Part shown: piece after piece, positions 47,456 to 55,447 of the stretch | How positions within the stretch are numbered: the first letter of the stretch is position 1 | Layout of the letters: every line of letters starts with the position of its first letter | Assembly (NCBI RefSeq): GCF_004421005.1 | Contig: NZ_CP038026.1 | Location: 1,984,001 to 2,048,000 of the forward strand | Reading direction: 5' to 3' | Length of the DNA stretch: 64,000 nt | DNA from: Pseudoduganella plicata | GTDB taxonomy: Bacteria; Pseudomonadota; Gammaproteobacteria; Burkholderiales; Burkholderiaceae_D | The notes under the pieces: generated by a model | The model's input: only the letters and a program-made list of their open reading frames with translations | What the model was told of the DNA's origin: nothing | Database searches by the model: none | Translations under genes and position numbers: made by a program

Positions 47456-47833
47456 ATCCCTGCTTCTCCATAATCAAAAATTTACTGCCGTCATAGATGC
47501 CAGAGACCTGTCATGATTGACGCTCGGCAATATTAACGCACTTCCGCGAGTGTAGCAGGGCGCCCCCCGCTTATTCAATCACCGCAGCGACAAAGGCGGC
47601 GCAAAAATGTGCGGCAGCAGCAAAAGCGCTACTTTGTGTTGTATTTGGGCTGCTGGAGGCGTTAGAACTAATACAAAACTGATTTTTGAAGCAATTTTGC
47701 GCAAGACTTACTGCACTCTTGAGCAAGATCAAATCTTTGCATCCAGACAAGGATGACAAACCGGACTACAATTACAGTGTGGGCACCCTGAAGGACGTAC
47801 AGTCAGTAGCTATCTCGACAACCGGAGGCCGGG
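47456..47833. other. cheZ-uspA divergent intergenic region
   Basis: A 378-base gap of lower GC. It contains an FNR-type box at 47719-47732 and presumably promoters for both directions. A 62-codon frame on the minus strand (47571-47759) has poor codon character and no ribosome site and is not called. No sigma-28 flagellar promoter could be recognised ahead of cheZ. Confidence 0.7.
47719..47732 (+). promoter_or_regulatory. FNR/Anr-type operator upstream of uspA
   Basis: TTGAG-CAAG-ATCAA matches the FNR/Anr consensus TTGAT-N4-ATCAA in nine of ten positions. It lies about 100 bases before the uspA ATG, a plausible activating distance if transcription starts some 60 bases upstream of the gene. 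An FNR-like regulator with the matching recognition residues is encoded at 49345. Confidence 0.65.
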
Positions 47834-48298
47834 ATGTACCGGAAAATTCTGATCACCACCGACGGATCGGCGGTTTCCCGCATGACAGCCTGCGCCGGCG
47901 TTTCGTTCGCCCAGCAGATGGGTGCCGAGGTGCTGGCCCTGTTTGTGGCGCCGGAGTACCAGTATCCCATATACGTGGAGATCATTCCGCCCAGTTATCC
48001 CAGCGAAGAAGAGTACCGGGCGGCATTGGTGCGTGCGGGGCGCGAGCACACGCAATCGATCGTCGACGCCTGCGCCCGCAAGAACGTCCACTGCGTCAGC
48101 ATGACAGCTTTCTCGGAAAGCGCCGCACTGAAGATCGTGGAGGTGGCGCAGCAGACCCATTGCGACCTGATCTTCATGGGATCGCACGGCCGCAGCGGCT
48201 GGGGTCAACTGCTGCTGGGTAGTGTGACGAACAAGGTGCTGTCGCACTCCAGAATTCCGGTGCTGGTCCACCGCCTGCTGAAGGAACCCGCCGACTGA
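47834..48298 (+). CDS. Universal stress protein (UspA family)
   Basis: A 154-residue single-domain USP with the ATP-binding motif GSHGRSGWGQLLLGSV near the C-terminus, preceded by the Rossmann-like start MYRKILITTDGS. USPs of this kind are induced by starvation, oxygen limitation or respiratory block. GGAGG stands ahead of the ATG, and an FNR-type box lies upstream, supporting oxygen-linked control. Confidence 0.95.
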   Translation: MYRKILITTDGSAVSRMTACAGVSFAQQMGAEVLALFVAPEYQYPIYVEIIPPSYPSEEEYRAALVRAGREHTQSIVDACARKNVHCVSMTAFSESAALKIVEVAQQTHCDLIFMGSHGRSGWGQLLLGSVTNKVLSHSRIPVLVHRLLKEPAD

Positions 48299-48386
48299 CC
48301 GGCAGCGATTGCCGACGGGCTAGCCCAATACGACACCTTATATGCCAGCAACAGTAGCCACACGAGCAAACCGACTTCCCGACTCT

Positions 48387-49031
48387 ATGATCAGAATTGT
48401 CATCGCCGACGACCACACCATCATGCGCGAAGGACTCAAGCGTATTCTCGACGGTGCCCCCGACATCGACATCACGGGCGAGGCGGTCGACGGCTTCGAG
48501 GTGTTGCGCCACGTGCGCCAGGGCGGCTTCGACCTGCTGCTGCTGGACCTGTCGATGCCCGGCCGCAGCGGTGTCGACCTGATCCGCCAGATCCGCAGCG
48601 AATCGCCCAAGCTGGCCATCCTGATCCTGACGATGCACGAGGAAGAACAATACGCCGTACGCGCCATCCGCGCCGGCGCGCAGGGCTACCTGACCAAGGA
48701 AAGCGCCGGCACGCAGCTGGTCGGCGCCATCCGCAAGGTCGCCTCGGGCCGCCCGTATATCAGCACCGAAGTGGCGGAACAACTGGCATTGAATATCATG
48801 ATGCCCAATGAAAGCCTGTTGCACAAACAGCTGTCGGACCGCGAGTTCGAGGTTTTCTCGCTGCTTGTTTCCGGCAAGTCGATTACGGAAATCGCCAATG
48901 GCCTGCACCTGTCGGTAAAAACCGTCAGTACCCATAAAACGCGCATCATGCAGAAAATGGGAATGACGTCTTTGTCGGAAATGGTGCAATACGCAGTTGC
49001 GCATAAGCTACTTTCACCGTTCAAAACCTGA
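48387..49031 (+). CDS. NarL/FixJ-type response regulator
   Basis: A 214-residue two-component regulator. The receiver domain has IVIADDHTIMREGL, the phosphorylated Asp in LLLLDLSMPG and the conserved Lys in GYLTKES; the LuxR-type helix-turn-helix is LSDREFEVFSLLVSGKSITEIA near the end. The ATG at 48387 gives MIRIVIADD. No histidine kinase gene is beside it, so its partner is elsewhere. It follows uspA by 88 bases. Confidence 0.94.
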   Translation: MIRIVIADDHTIMREGLKRILDGAPDIDITGEAVDGFEVLRHVRQGGFDLLLLDLSMPGRSGVDLIRQIRSESPKLAILILTMHEEEQYAVRAIRAGAQGYLTKESAGTQLVGAIRKVASGRPYISTEVAEQLALNIMMPNESLLHKQLSDREFEVFSLLVSGKSITEIANGLHLSVKTVSTHKTRIMQKMGMTSLSEMVQYAVAHKLLSPFKT

Positions 49032-49344
49032 TCTCACGGCCGTTCGCAAATCACTCCGTCCGCCACCCCGCGTTCACTCTGGGCGGGACCGCCCGCCAGT
49101 AGGAGTATTCCTACGCTTCTGCGCCAGCTCCTACGGGCGATTCAGCGCATACCGATATCCATCACCCGACCGCGTTGGCATACTGAAACCGTTCCAGTGA
49201 AGTTGCCGCGCAGCCACCCGATCCGTCAAGGACATGGCTGCGACAGCACAATAACCGGTAGTCGTACAGGCCGAATGCATCTATCCCAGCGGTTTGTATA
49301 TCCAAAACGTTCGAAGCCAAAATGACCTGAACCAGGAGATGAGC
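49032..49344. other. Intergenic region upstream of the FNR-like regulator
   Basis: A 313-base gap that contains three GTAGGA/TCCTAC half-sites in regular spacing (49099-49134) and otherwise no gene. The second half is probably leader sequence for the downstream regulator. Confidence 0.65.
49099..49134. promoter_or_regulatory. GTAGGA-N4-TCCTAC dyad with a third half-site
   Basis: GTAGGA (49099-49104), TCCTAC (49109-49114) and a further TCCTAC (49129-49134) begin at intervals of 10 and 20 bases, so all three face one side of the helix. Such an array suits cooperative binding of a dimeric regulator; the adjacent NarL-type protein is a candidate. Confidence 0.5.
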
Positions 49345-50247
49345 ATGCTCCCAACGCAATTGTCCGAAATCCGTACCGCCGCGCCAGGCACCCAAACTCC
49401 TGCCATGGAGGCGGGCCGCCAGCGCCAGGGACGGCTCTGGTCGAACCTGAAGGAAGTGTGCGATCTTCTCCATATCCCGTCGGCCTGCACCATCCAGTCC
49501 GAAGAACTGCTGTTTCAGCACGTGCAGTTCAAGACGGGCCAGCGCATCCACACGATCGGCCAGCCGTTCGACACACTGTATATCGTCAACTCGGGTTTCC
49601 TGAAGACGGTACTGATCGACGAGTTCGGCAACGAGCAGGTGCTGAGCTTCCCGATGAAAGGCGACATGCTGGGCGTCGACGGCATCCACAGCCGCCACTA
49701 TGCGTCGGAAGCGGTCGCGCTGTCGGACTGCGACCTGATCCTGCTGCCGTTCAAGAAGCTGACCGCCCTGGGCCGCGTACACCTGGAACTGGAAAACATG
49801 ATGTACGGCGTCATGAGCCGCGAGTTGGTACGCGAACAGGCGATGATCGGCATGCTGGGCGCGCTCAGCGCCGAAGCGCGCGTGGCCCGCTTCCTCGTAT
49901 CGCTGGCTGACCGGTTTGCCCAGATGGGCTATTCCAGCAAGCTGTTCAATCTGCGCATGACGCGTCATGAAATCGGCAGCTACCTGGGCCTGACCCTGGA
50001 GACGGTCAGCCGTACGTTATCGGCGTTCAATGAAATCGGCCTGATCAGTGTGGACCAGCGCACGATCGGCATCAAGGATCCGGAAGCGCTGAAAACGCTG
50101 CGCCGCCTGCCGCCGTCCCGTTCGCGGGCGAAAAGCAGCGCCAGCCGCAAGGCCGCCGCCGAAGCCGTGGCACCGGCCGCACCCGGCGTCGCGACGCCCG
50201 GCGTAGCAACGCCCGGCACTTCTCTCCAGCTGATGGCTGCCGTCTGA
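49345..50247 (+). CDS. Crp/Fnr-family regulator without the canonical iron-sulfur cysteines
   Basis: A 300-residue regulator: cyclic-nucleotide-type sensor domain (about 55-165) and helix-turn-helix (about 200-245) with MTRHEIGSYLGLTLETVSRTL. The E..SR recognition residues equal those of FNR, so a TTGAT half-site is expected. FNR's N-terminal C-x2-C-x5-C cluster is missing; only two widely spaced Cys near residues 40-50 and one near the FNR Cys122 position are present, so a standard 4Fe-4S oxygen switch is doubtful. The C-terminal tail (about 265-300) is Ala/Pro/Gly rich with a duplicated PGVAT. The ATG at 49345 has the best spacing to AGGAG at 49334. Confidence 0.92.
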   Translation: MLPTQLSEIRTAAPGTQTPAMEAGRQRQGRLWSNLKEVCDLLHIPSACTIQSEELLFQHVQFKTGQRIHTIGQPFDTLYIVNSGFLKTVLIDEFGNEQVLSFPMKGDMLGVDGIHSRHYASEAVALSDCDLILLPFKKLTALGRVHLELENMMYGVMSRELVREQAMIGMLGALSAEARVARFLVSLADRFAQMGYSSKLFNLRMTRHEIGSYLGLTLETVSRTLSAFNEIGLISVDQRTIGIKDPEALKTLRRLPPSRSRAKSSASRKAAAEAVAPAAPGVATPGVATPGTSLQLMAAV

Positions 50248-50382
50248 TTGCCGCATCGCCTGCGTCCTTGACCTCACCCAGCTTTGACCCGCCCCGGCGG
50301 GTCTCTTTTTTTGCACGTTCCGAAAAACCGCCGGCAAGCAGATTCCACTTGCATTTTCGGCAGCACTGTCGAATAATGCAAA

Positions 50383-50397
50383 TGCGAATCATTCTTA
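50383..50397 (+). promoter_or_regulatory. Fur-like box upstream of hemP
   Basis: TGCGAATCATTCTTA matches the 7-1-7 Fur consensus TGATAATNATTATCA in 10 of 14 arm positions and continues a run of ATGC/GCGAAT-type hexamers (50371-50400). It lies 26 bases before the hemP ATG, the expected place for iron repression. Confidence 0.7.
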
Positions 50398-50422
50398 TTT
50401 AAGCTCACTGAAAGCCATCGCC

Positions 50423-50614
50423 ATGCAGACACCGACCTTGCAAGCCACCCACGCAACCGTTTCGAACCAGTCCGCGGCGCGGCCGCCGCAGCCCGTCCAG
50501 CGCCTGACCACTGCGGGCCTGATGCAGGACCGCCGTGAAGTGGAAATCGAACATGCGGGGCGCATCTACCGCCTGCGCATTACCCAGCTCAACAAGCTGA
50601 TCCTGACAGCCTGA
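50423..50614 (+). CDS. hemP: HemP family hemin uptake protein
   Basis: A 63-residue protein of the HemP family, recognised by the closing motif DRREVEIEHAGRIYRLRITQ and NKLILTA. HemP proteins are iron-regulated and in Burkholderia act with the haem receptor system or as regulators of it. The N-terminal 30 residues are disordered. A Fur-like box precedes it; the next two genes may form one operon. Confidence 0.9.
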   Translation: MQTPTLQATHATVSNQSAARPPQPVQRLTTAGLMQDRREVEIEHAGRIYRLRITQLNKLILTA

Positions 50615-50674
50615 TTTCACGCATCCAGCCAGCCAGCCGCGAGGCAGCCAGCCACCGCCCAGAGGAGAGTCCCG

Positions 50675-51007
50675 ATGGCCATCGACCATACCGATCCGAT
50701 CTACCTGACCCCCGCGCCAGGCGGCGCGCAGCCTGAACTGATGCTGTCGGCCGTCCTGCACCTGATGTCGCATTACACGGCCAGCGAAGGCTCTGCCTGC
50801 GTCAAGCTGGCGGCCGTCATCGAACGGCACCTGAAGGCGCTGTCGACGCTGCCCGGCATGGCGCCCGTGCTGGCCGCGACCTGCCAGCAACTGTCCGAAC
50901 AATGGGCCGGTATCGTCGAGCGTTCGCTCCCCCCGGCGAAGAAAAAGGAAGACAACTTCCTGTCCCGCTTCATGGCGCGGACCCGCCCTGCCCCCCAGGT
51001 GGTCTGA
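50675..51007 (+). CDS. Unknown small soluble protein between hemP and the DUF2325 gene
   Basis: A 110-residue helical protein with no recognised family. It starts MAIDHTDPIYLTPAPGGAQ and has two amphipathic helices with Cys at residues about 44 and 72. GAGGAG precedes the ATG, and the next gene starts two bases after its stop, so it is cotranslated with the DUF2325 gene. The operon position after hemP points to iron-limited expression. Confidence 0.75.
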   Translation: MAIDHTDPIYLTPAPGGAQPELMLSAVLHLMSHYTASEGSACVKLAAVIERHLKALSTLPGMAPVLAATCQQLSEQWAGIVERSLPPAKKKEDNFLSRFMARTRPAPQVV

Positions 51008-51009
51008 CG

Positions 51010-52221
51010 ATGTGCAAGGATCACAAGCTGCCGGCGCTGCCGGAAGAACCGGCACAAGCGTCGCGCCGCCGCCGTATCTGGGAACTGGCGCATACCTGCC
51101 ATTGTCCGCTGATCGGCGTCTGCATTCCGCTGGGCGCGCTGCGCAAGCTCGTCGGCAAGGTTGCCGGCGGCAAGGTGCTGGCCGACGACTATGAGATCCA
51201 CGTGGGCGCCGTCAGCGAATGCGGCACCCGCAATGTCCTGTCCGAAGCCGTGCAGAAGGAGCTGGAGCGCCGCTTCGCGCCCGTCATCGCCCGCTTCCGC
51301 GCCGCCCGCACCACGGAGCAGCTGGCCGAACTGTGGCAAGGCGCCGTTGCCAGCGGCGACGTGGCCGGGGCGTTCTGGGCCGGTCTCAGCCATCCCCGCT
51401 GCCTGCCTGCCCTGGAAGAAAAGATGTGCCGCGACCTGCACATGATCCAGCACCAGGCCGGCGCCTGTACGCGTGCCGACCTGCAGCGCTTCAATACGGT
51501 CATCGACGAGAACGCCAACATAACGCGCGAGCTGGCCAAACTGCAGCAGCGCAGCGCGGCAATGCAGCTGGAACGCACGGCGGAGCAGGACCGGCACGCG
51601 GCTGCACTGATGCAGCTGCGGGCCCAGCTGGTCGGACGCGACAGCATCATCGACTCGCTGCGGCAGGAACTGGAGCAGCTGCGCAACTCGATCCCTGGCC
51701 TGGAAACCCGTGAGCGCCTGGCCGCGCGCCTGGCGCAGACCGACGAGCGCGAACGGGCGCTGCGCGGCCAGATCGCGGATCTGCGCCGCGATCTGCTGCA
51801 GGCGCAGGCGCAACTGGACGCGGCAACGACGCCGGCGCAGGCCGATGCGTCCGCGCCGGCGCCCGCCGTCGTCGAACACATCATCCGCCTCCCCATCCGG
51901 CTGGCCGAGCGCAGCGTGCTGTGCGTGGGCGGCCGCAGCGGCAACGTGGCCACGTACCGGGCGTTGATCGAACGCACGGGCGCCCAGTTCGCCCATCACG
52001 ACGGCGGCCTGGAGGATAATGCCGGCAAGCTCGAGGCCAGCCTGGCGGCCGCCGATCTCGTCATCTGCCAGACGGGCTGCATCAGCCACAGCGCTTACTG
52101 GCGCGTGAAGGACTTCTGCAAGCGAACGGGCAAGCAGTGCGTCTTTGTCGACAATCCGAGTGCATCGAGCCTGCAGCGCAGTCTGCGGGAGCTGTCGGAG
52201 ACCGAAACCGACACGCTTTGA
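51010..52221 (+). CDS. DUF2325-domain protein with coiled coil
   Basis: A 403-residue protein. The N-terminal part has a Cys-rich patch (HTCHCPLIGVC near residue 30), a long coiled coil spans about 175-275, and the C-terminal DUF2325 domain (about 313-400) shows LCVGGRSGNVATYR and HHDGGLEDNAGKLEASL. DUF2325 resembles a Rossmann-type nucleotide or dinucleotide fold and its function is not established. The link to hemP and iron is through operon context. The ATG at 51010 overlaps nothing and fits the spacing; a longer upstream frame was rejected. Confidence 0.85.
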   Translation: MCKDHKLPALPEEPAQASRRRRIWELAHTCHCPLIGVCIPLGALRKLVGKVAGGKVLADDYEIHVGAVSECGTRNVLSEAVQKELERRFAPVIARFRAARTTEQLAELWQGAVASGDVAGAFWAGLSHPRCLPALEEKMCRDLHMIQHQAGACTRADLQRFNTVIDENANITRELAKLQQRSAAMQLERTAEQDRHAAALMQLRAQLVGRDSIIDSLRQELEQLRNSIPGLETRERLAARLAQTDERERALRGQIADLRRDLLQAQAQLDAATTPAQADASAPAPAVVEHIIRLPIRLAERSVLCVGGRSGNVATYRALIERTGAQFAHHDGGLEDNAGKLEASLAAADLVICQTGCISHSAYWRVKDFCKRTGKQCVFVDNPSASSLQRSLRELSETETDTL

Positions 52222-52267
52222 ACCAGGTACGCCTCCGGCTGCCGGTATTGACGGCTTTTGCAGAGGG

Positions 52268-52298
52268 CCGGGGTCAGACCCGACAGGTCTGACCCCGG
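52268..52298. repeat. 'GGGGTCAGACC' palindrome
   Basis: CCGGGGTCAGACC (52268-52280) and GGTCTGACCCCGG (52286-52298) enclose CGACA. The GGGGTCAGACCCC type of dyad is, as I recall, common in proteobacterial genomes that carry REP-associated transposases; none is in this window. It lies after the DUF2325 gene. Confidence 0.8.
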
Positions 52299-52320
52299 TA
52301 CTTCTCAAGCGCCATCGCTC

Positions 52321-52362
52321 AAAAAAAACGCCCCGTGCGCATCAAGCGCACGGGGCGTTTTT
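52321..52362. terminator. Bidirectional rho-independent terminator
   Basis: ACGCCCCGTGCGC and GCGCACGGGGCGT enclose ATCAA, with an A-run on the left and a T-run on the right. It ends both the DUF2325 operon (plus) and the TonB-receptor gene (minus). Confidence 0.95.
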
Positions 52363-52377
52363 CACTGAAGCATCAAC

Positions 52378-55131
52378 TTAGAACGTGTAGTTGCCGGTCA
52401 GGTAGAACGTACGGCCCAGCGGGTCGGCGTAGCGTGGGTCGAAGCCGACCTGGTGGCCCGACGAGTTGCGCAGCGACAGCGGCGGCGAACGGTCGGCGAT
52501 GTTCTTCACACCGGCGCGCAGCGACGCGTTCTTGTTCAGGATCCAGCGGCCCTGCCAGTCGAACGTCAGGAACGACGGCACTTCCAGGCGCAGCGACTCG
52601 TTCTTGCCGGTCGACAGGTTGCGTACCGTGGCCAGCGCATCGGTGTAGCCGTTGCGGTAGTTGGCGATCAGGCTGTTGGTGAACGCACCCGTTTCCAGGG
52701 TCGTCGACAGGCGGATGATGTGACGGAAGACCACGTCGTCGTCGGTACCGAAGATGTTCAGGTTGCTGGTCCAGTCATTCTTCGTGCCGGCTTTCGTGTA
52801 GTCGGCCTTGAGCATGTAGGTGCCGCCCAGCGTCGACGTCAGCTTGCCGAAGGCGAAGCGGTTCGTCACCGTCGTATCCCAGTCGATGCCGCGGTAGTGC
52901 GTCTGGCCGATATTGACCGACAGTTCCTTCTGCGCCCAGTAGGTGTTGCCCGTGCCTGGTTCCGTGTAGGTCGTGAACAGGTCGCGGAACGTGACCGGAT
53001 CGGCGAAGATCTGCTGTTCGCTGATCGCAGACACCTTGTCGCGCATCTTCACATCCCACAGGTCGGCGCCGATCACGAACGTCTTGTTCGGTTCCCAGCG
53101 CACACCTACCGTGTACTGCTTCGATTTTTCCGGGCTCAGGTTTTCGTTACCACCCGACAGCACGTTGTACTGTGCGCTGCCCGGACGGCAGTAGTTGTCG
53201 TTGCCCAGCGGTGGGCAGGTGAAGCTGCCCGCCGTGAAGCCGGCATTGACCAGCGGCTGGCCGATGTCGAGCATGCTCGGCGCCTTGAAGCCGGTGCCGT
53301 ACGAGCCGCGCACCAGCACGGTCGGGATCGGCGTCCAGCGCGCGCTCAGCTTGTACGTCGAAGCCGATTCCTTCTTGCCCATCTTCTTGCCGGTGATGCC
53401 GTTGTCGACGGCCGTGATGGCGTCGTAGCGGCCGGCAGCCGTCACTTCCAGCGATTTTACGACCGGCAGGGCCAGCTCGAAGAATGCGCCGTAGTTGTCA
53501 CGCTCCAGGTCGTAGGCCGCCGGCGTGTTGTAGTTGTAGATCAGCCCGGCAGCAGCGGCCGCCGATGGCGACTGCTCGTAGTGGTACTGGCGATAGTCGG
53601 CGCCGATTGCCAGCTGGGCTTTGCCGCCGGCCATGTCGAACAGCTCGCGCGAAGCGTGGCCGTCGATGCCCTTCAGGGTCGTCGATGCGGAACGGACCGT
53701 GCCATGGAAGATCGAGTCCTCGATCAGGGCCTTGGTGGCGTCGCTCTGCGCGCCGATCGGTGCGAACGGGTCGAACGAGCGGTTGGCCAGCATGGCGCGG
53801 AATTCGTTGTTCAGCACATAGCCGCCAACATACTTCTCGTCGAACTTGTTGCGCGACCACGTCAGGCCCGTATTGAAGCTCCAGCCGCCGATATCACCTT
53901 CTGCGCCGGCAACGAAGTGCTGCGAGTCGGTGACGGTATTGCTATCGCGGGTGCCCCAGTCATACGTACGGTAGTTGCCGGACACCGACTTGACGCTGGC
54001 GGCTTGGGCCGACGTCAGGTACGGCAGCACGTTGGTGCGGTACATGTCGGAGTTGGTTGCGATCGTGAATGGCGCCGTGTTCGGCGCGATACGGGCCGTC
54101 AGGTCCAGACGCGTCCAGGCTGCTTCGGCAAACAGGCGGACGTTTTCCGTCAGGCGGAACGTGCCTTTCGAGAAGAACGCATCGCGCTTGCTTTGTGGAA
54201 CGATTTCGATCGTCGACACGAAGTCGAAGGCGCAGTTCTGCGTCGTGGCCGTGTTGGCCAGGCTTTCGAAGTTCAGCGTCGGGCAGGTGCCATTCTTTTT
54301 CAGGTATGGGCTGAAGCCGATCGCGGGCTGCTTCGGATCGTTGAACGTGACGGACACGTTGGCCGGCACGGTTGAGGCGCTGGTACGGTCGTAGACGTAG
54401 TTGGTGCCGTTGTGGCCGAACGGCACGTAGGCGGTACGGGCGAAGTCACGGTCGGTCGACTTCAGCTGCACGCGCTCGTCGTGGCGGTACGATGCCATGA
54501 TGTTGAAGCGATCCGTGTCCAGGTCGCCGTAGCCGCCCGTGATGCTGATATTCTGCTGGCGGCCGGCGTGGCTTTCGCCTGGCTGGCTGTAGGTCGCTTC
54601 GACGCTCAGCGTCTGGAGGTTTTCTTTCAGGATGAAGTTCATCACGCCGCCGATGGCGTCCGAACCGTACAGCGCGGAGGCGCCATCCGTCAGGATCTCG
54701 ACGCGTTCGATCGCGGAGAGCGGGATGGCGTTCAGGTTGACGGAGCTGCCCGAACCTTGCGGCGCCACGCGACGGCCGTTCAGCAGGACCAGCGTGTACT
54801 CTTCGCCGATGCCGTGGATCGAGGCGGAAACGCGGCCGCCCGAGTCGGTGCCGGCGGCGATGGCGTCGACCGTAAAGCCCTGCATCGCAGGCAGGGTCTG
54901 GATCAGTTCAGCGACGTTGGTCGCGCCCGTGCGGGCAATCGTTTCGGCGGACAGGCGCTGCACCGGCAATGCGGTTTCAGCGGCAATGCGCTTGATCGCC
55001 GAGCCGGTGATCTCAACGCGCTGGATTGCCTGTTCCTGCGCGCTGGCAAAGCCCGTCAGCATGGCGGAACCCGCCAGTACACCGAGCGCCAGACGGACGG
55101 AACGGACGCCAATTTTCTGTTGCAACACCAT
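52378..55131 (-). CDS. TonB-dependent outer-membrane receptor
   Basis: A 917-residue receptor. Signal peptide about 1-31, then a TonB-box-like segment (QRVEITGSAIKR), a plug domain (about 55-165, with GATNVAELIQTLPAMQGFTV and DGASALYGSDAIGGVMNFI) and a 22-stranded barrel ending in Phe. Four Cys in the barrel loops (TCPTL, NCAFD, CPPLGNDNYC) suggest two disulfides. The plug type is that of the large proteobacterial receptor group without a fixed substrate. It lies downstream of the flavin-linked operon on the same strand, but 316 bases apart and without a visible Fur box of its own. Confidence 0.93.
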   Translation of the reverse strand: MVLQQKIGVRSVRLALGVLAGSAMLTGFASAQEQAIQRVEITGSAIKRIAAETALPVQRLSAETIARTGATNVAELIQTLPAMQGFTVDAIAAGTDSGGRVSASIHGIGEEYTLVLLNGRRVAPQGSGSSVNLNAIPLSAIERVEILTDGASALYGSDAIGGVMNFILKENLQTLSVEATYSQPGESHAGRQQNISITGGYGDLDTDRFNIMASYRHDERVQLKSTDRDFARTAYVPFGHNGTNYVYDRTSASTVPANVSVTFNDPKQPAIGFSPYLKKNGTCPTLNFESLANTATTQNCAFDFVSTIEIVPQSKRDAFFSKGTFRLTENVRLFAEAAWTRLDLTARIAPNTAPFTIATNSDMYRTNVLPYLTSAQAASVKSVSGNYRTYDWGTRDSNTVTDSQHFVAGAEGDIGGWSFNTGLTWSRNKFDEKYVGGYVLNNEFRAMLANRSFDPFAPIGAQSDATKALIEDSIFHGTVRSASTTLKGIDGHASRELFDMAGGKAQLAIGADYRQYHYEQSPSAAAAAGLIYNYNTPAAYDLERDNYGAFFELALPVVKSLEVTAAGRYDAITAVDNGITGKKMGKKESASTYKLSARWTPIPTVLVRGSYGTGFKAPSMLDIGQPLVNAGFTAGSFTCPPLGNDNYCRPGSAQYNVLSGGNENLSPEKSKQYTVGVRWEPNKTFVIGADLWDVKMRDKVSAISEQQIFADPVTFRDLFTTYTEPGTGNTYWAQKELSVNIGQTHYRGIDWDTTVTNRFAFGKLTSTLGGTYMLKADYTKAGTKNDWTSNLNIFGTDDDVVFRHIIRLSTTLETGAFTNSLIANYRNGYTDALATVRNLSTGKNESLRLEVPSFLTFDWQGRWILNKNASLRAGVKNIADRSPPLSLRNSSGHQVGFDPRYADPLGRTFYLTGNYTF

Positions 55132-55447
55132 AACTACTCCCTGTTCTAAGTGGACACAATGGCCAATGGCTGACGCGGACGTGGCGCACGAGGTGAGGTT
55201 CCGGGGGAAAGTCGACTACGCGCGACGAGCCCGCCTGACGGCAGCATTGCTCATCTAGAAAGTATTATGGATGAGTAAATAAACGTTGTTCTGCTGTTTT
55301 TGATCACATGTTGAAAATAGATAAACAAAACACGGAAGAAACGTATGTTTATCGGCGTTAATGGGAATGAGCTGAATTAAGTTTTGCAGCGTATGCCGTA
55401 ATCTGTTGGATTTGCGTCACACTTGCAATATGACAGCGACGCTACAA
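55132..55447. other. Gap between the TonB-receptor gene and the flavin-linked operon
   Basis: A 316-base stretch of unusually low GC in its middle (55255-55400). No gene, terminator or regulator site was recognised; the receptor promoter should be here. Confidence 0.6.

Noticed and set aside
47571-47759. 62-codon frame in the cheZ-uspA gap
   Set aside because: No ribosome site, Ser/Ala/Asn-rich low-complexity product, and it overlaps the FNR-type box and probable promoters.
52378-55131. Assigning the TonB receptor to siderophore uptake with the flavin operon
   Set aside because: It has its own 316-base upstream gap without a Fur box and a plug type found in receptors with many substrates; co-function remains only positional.
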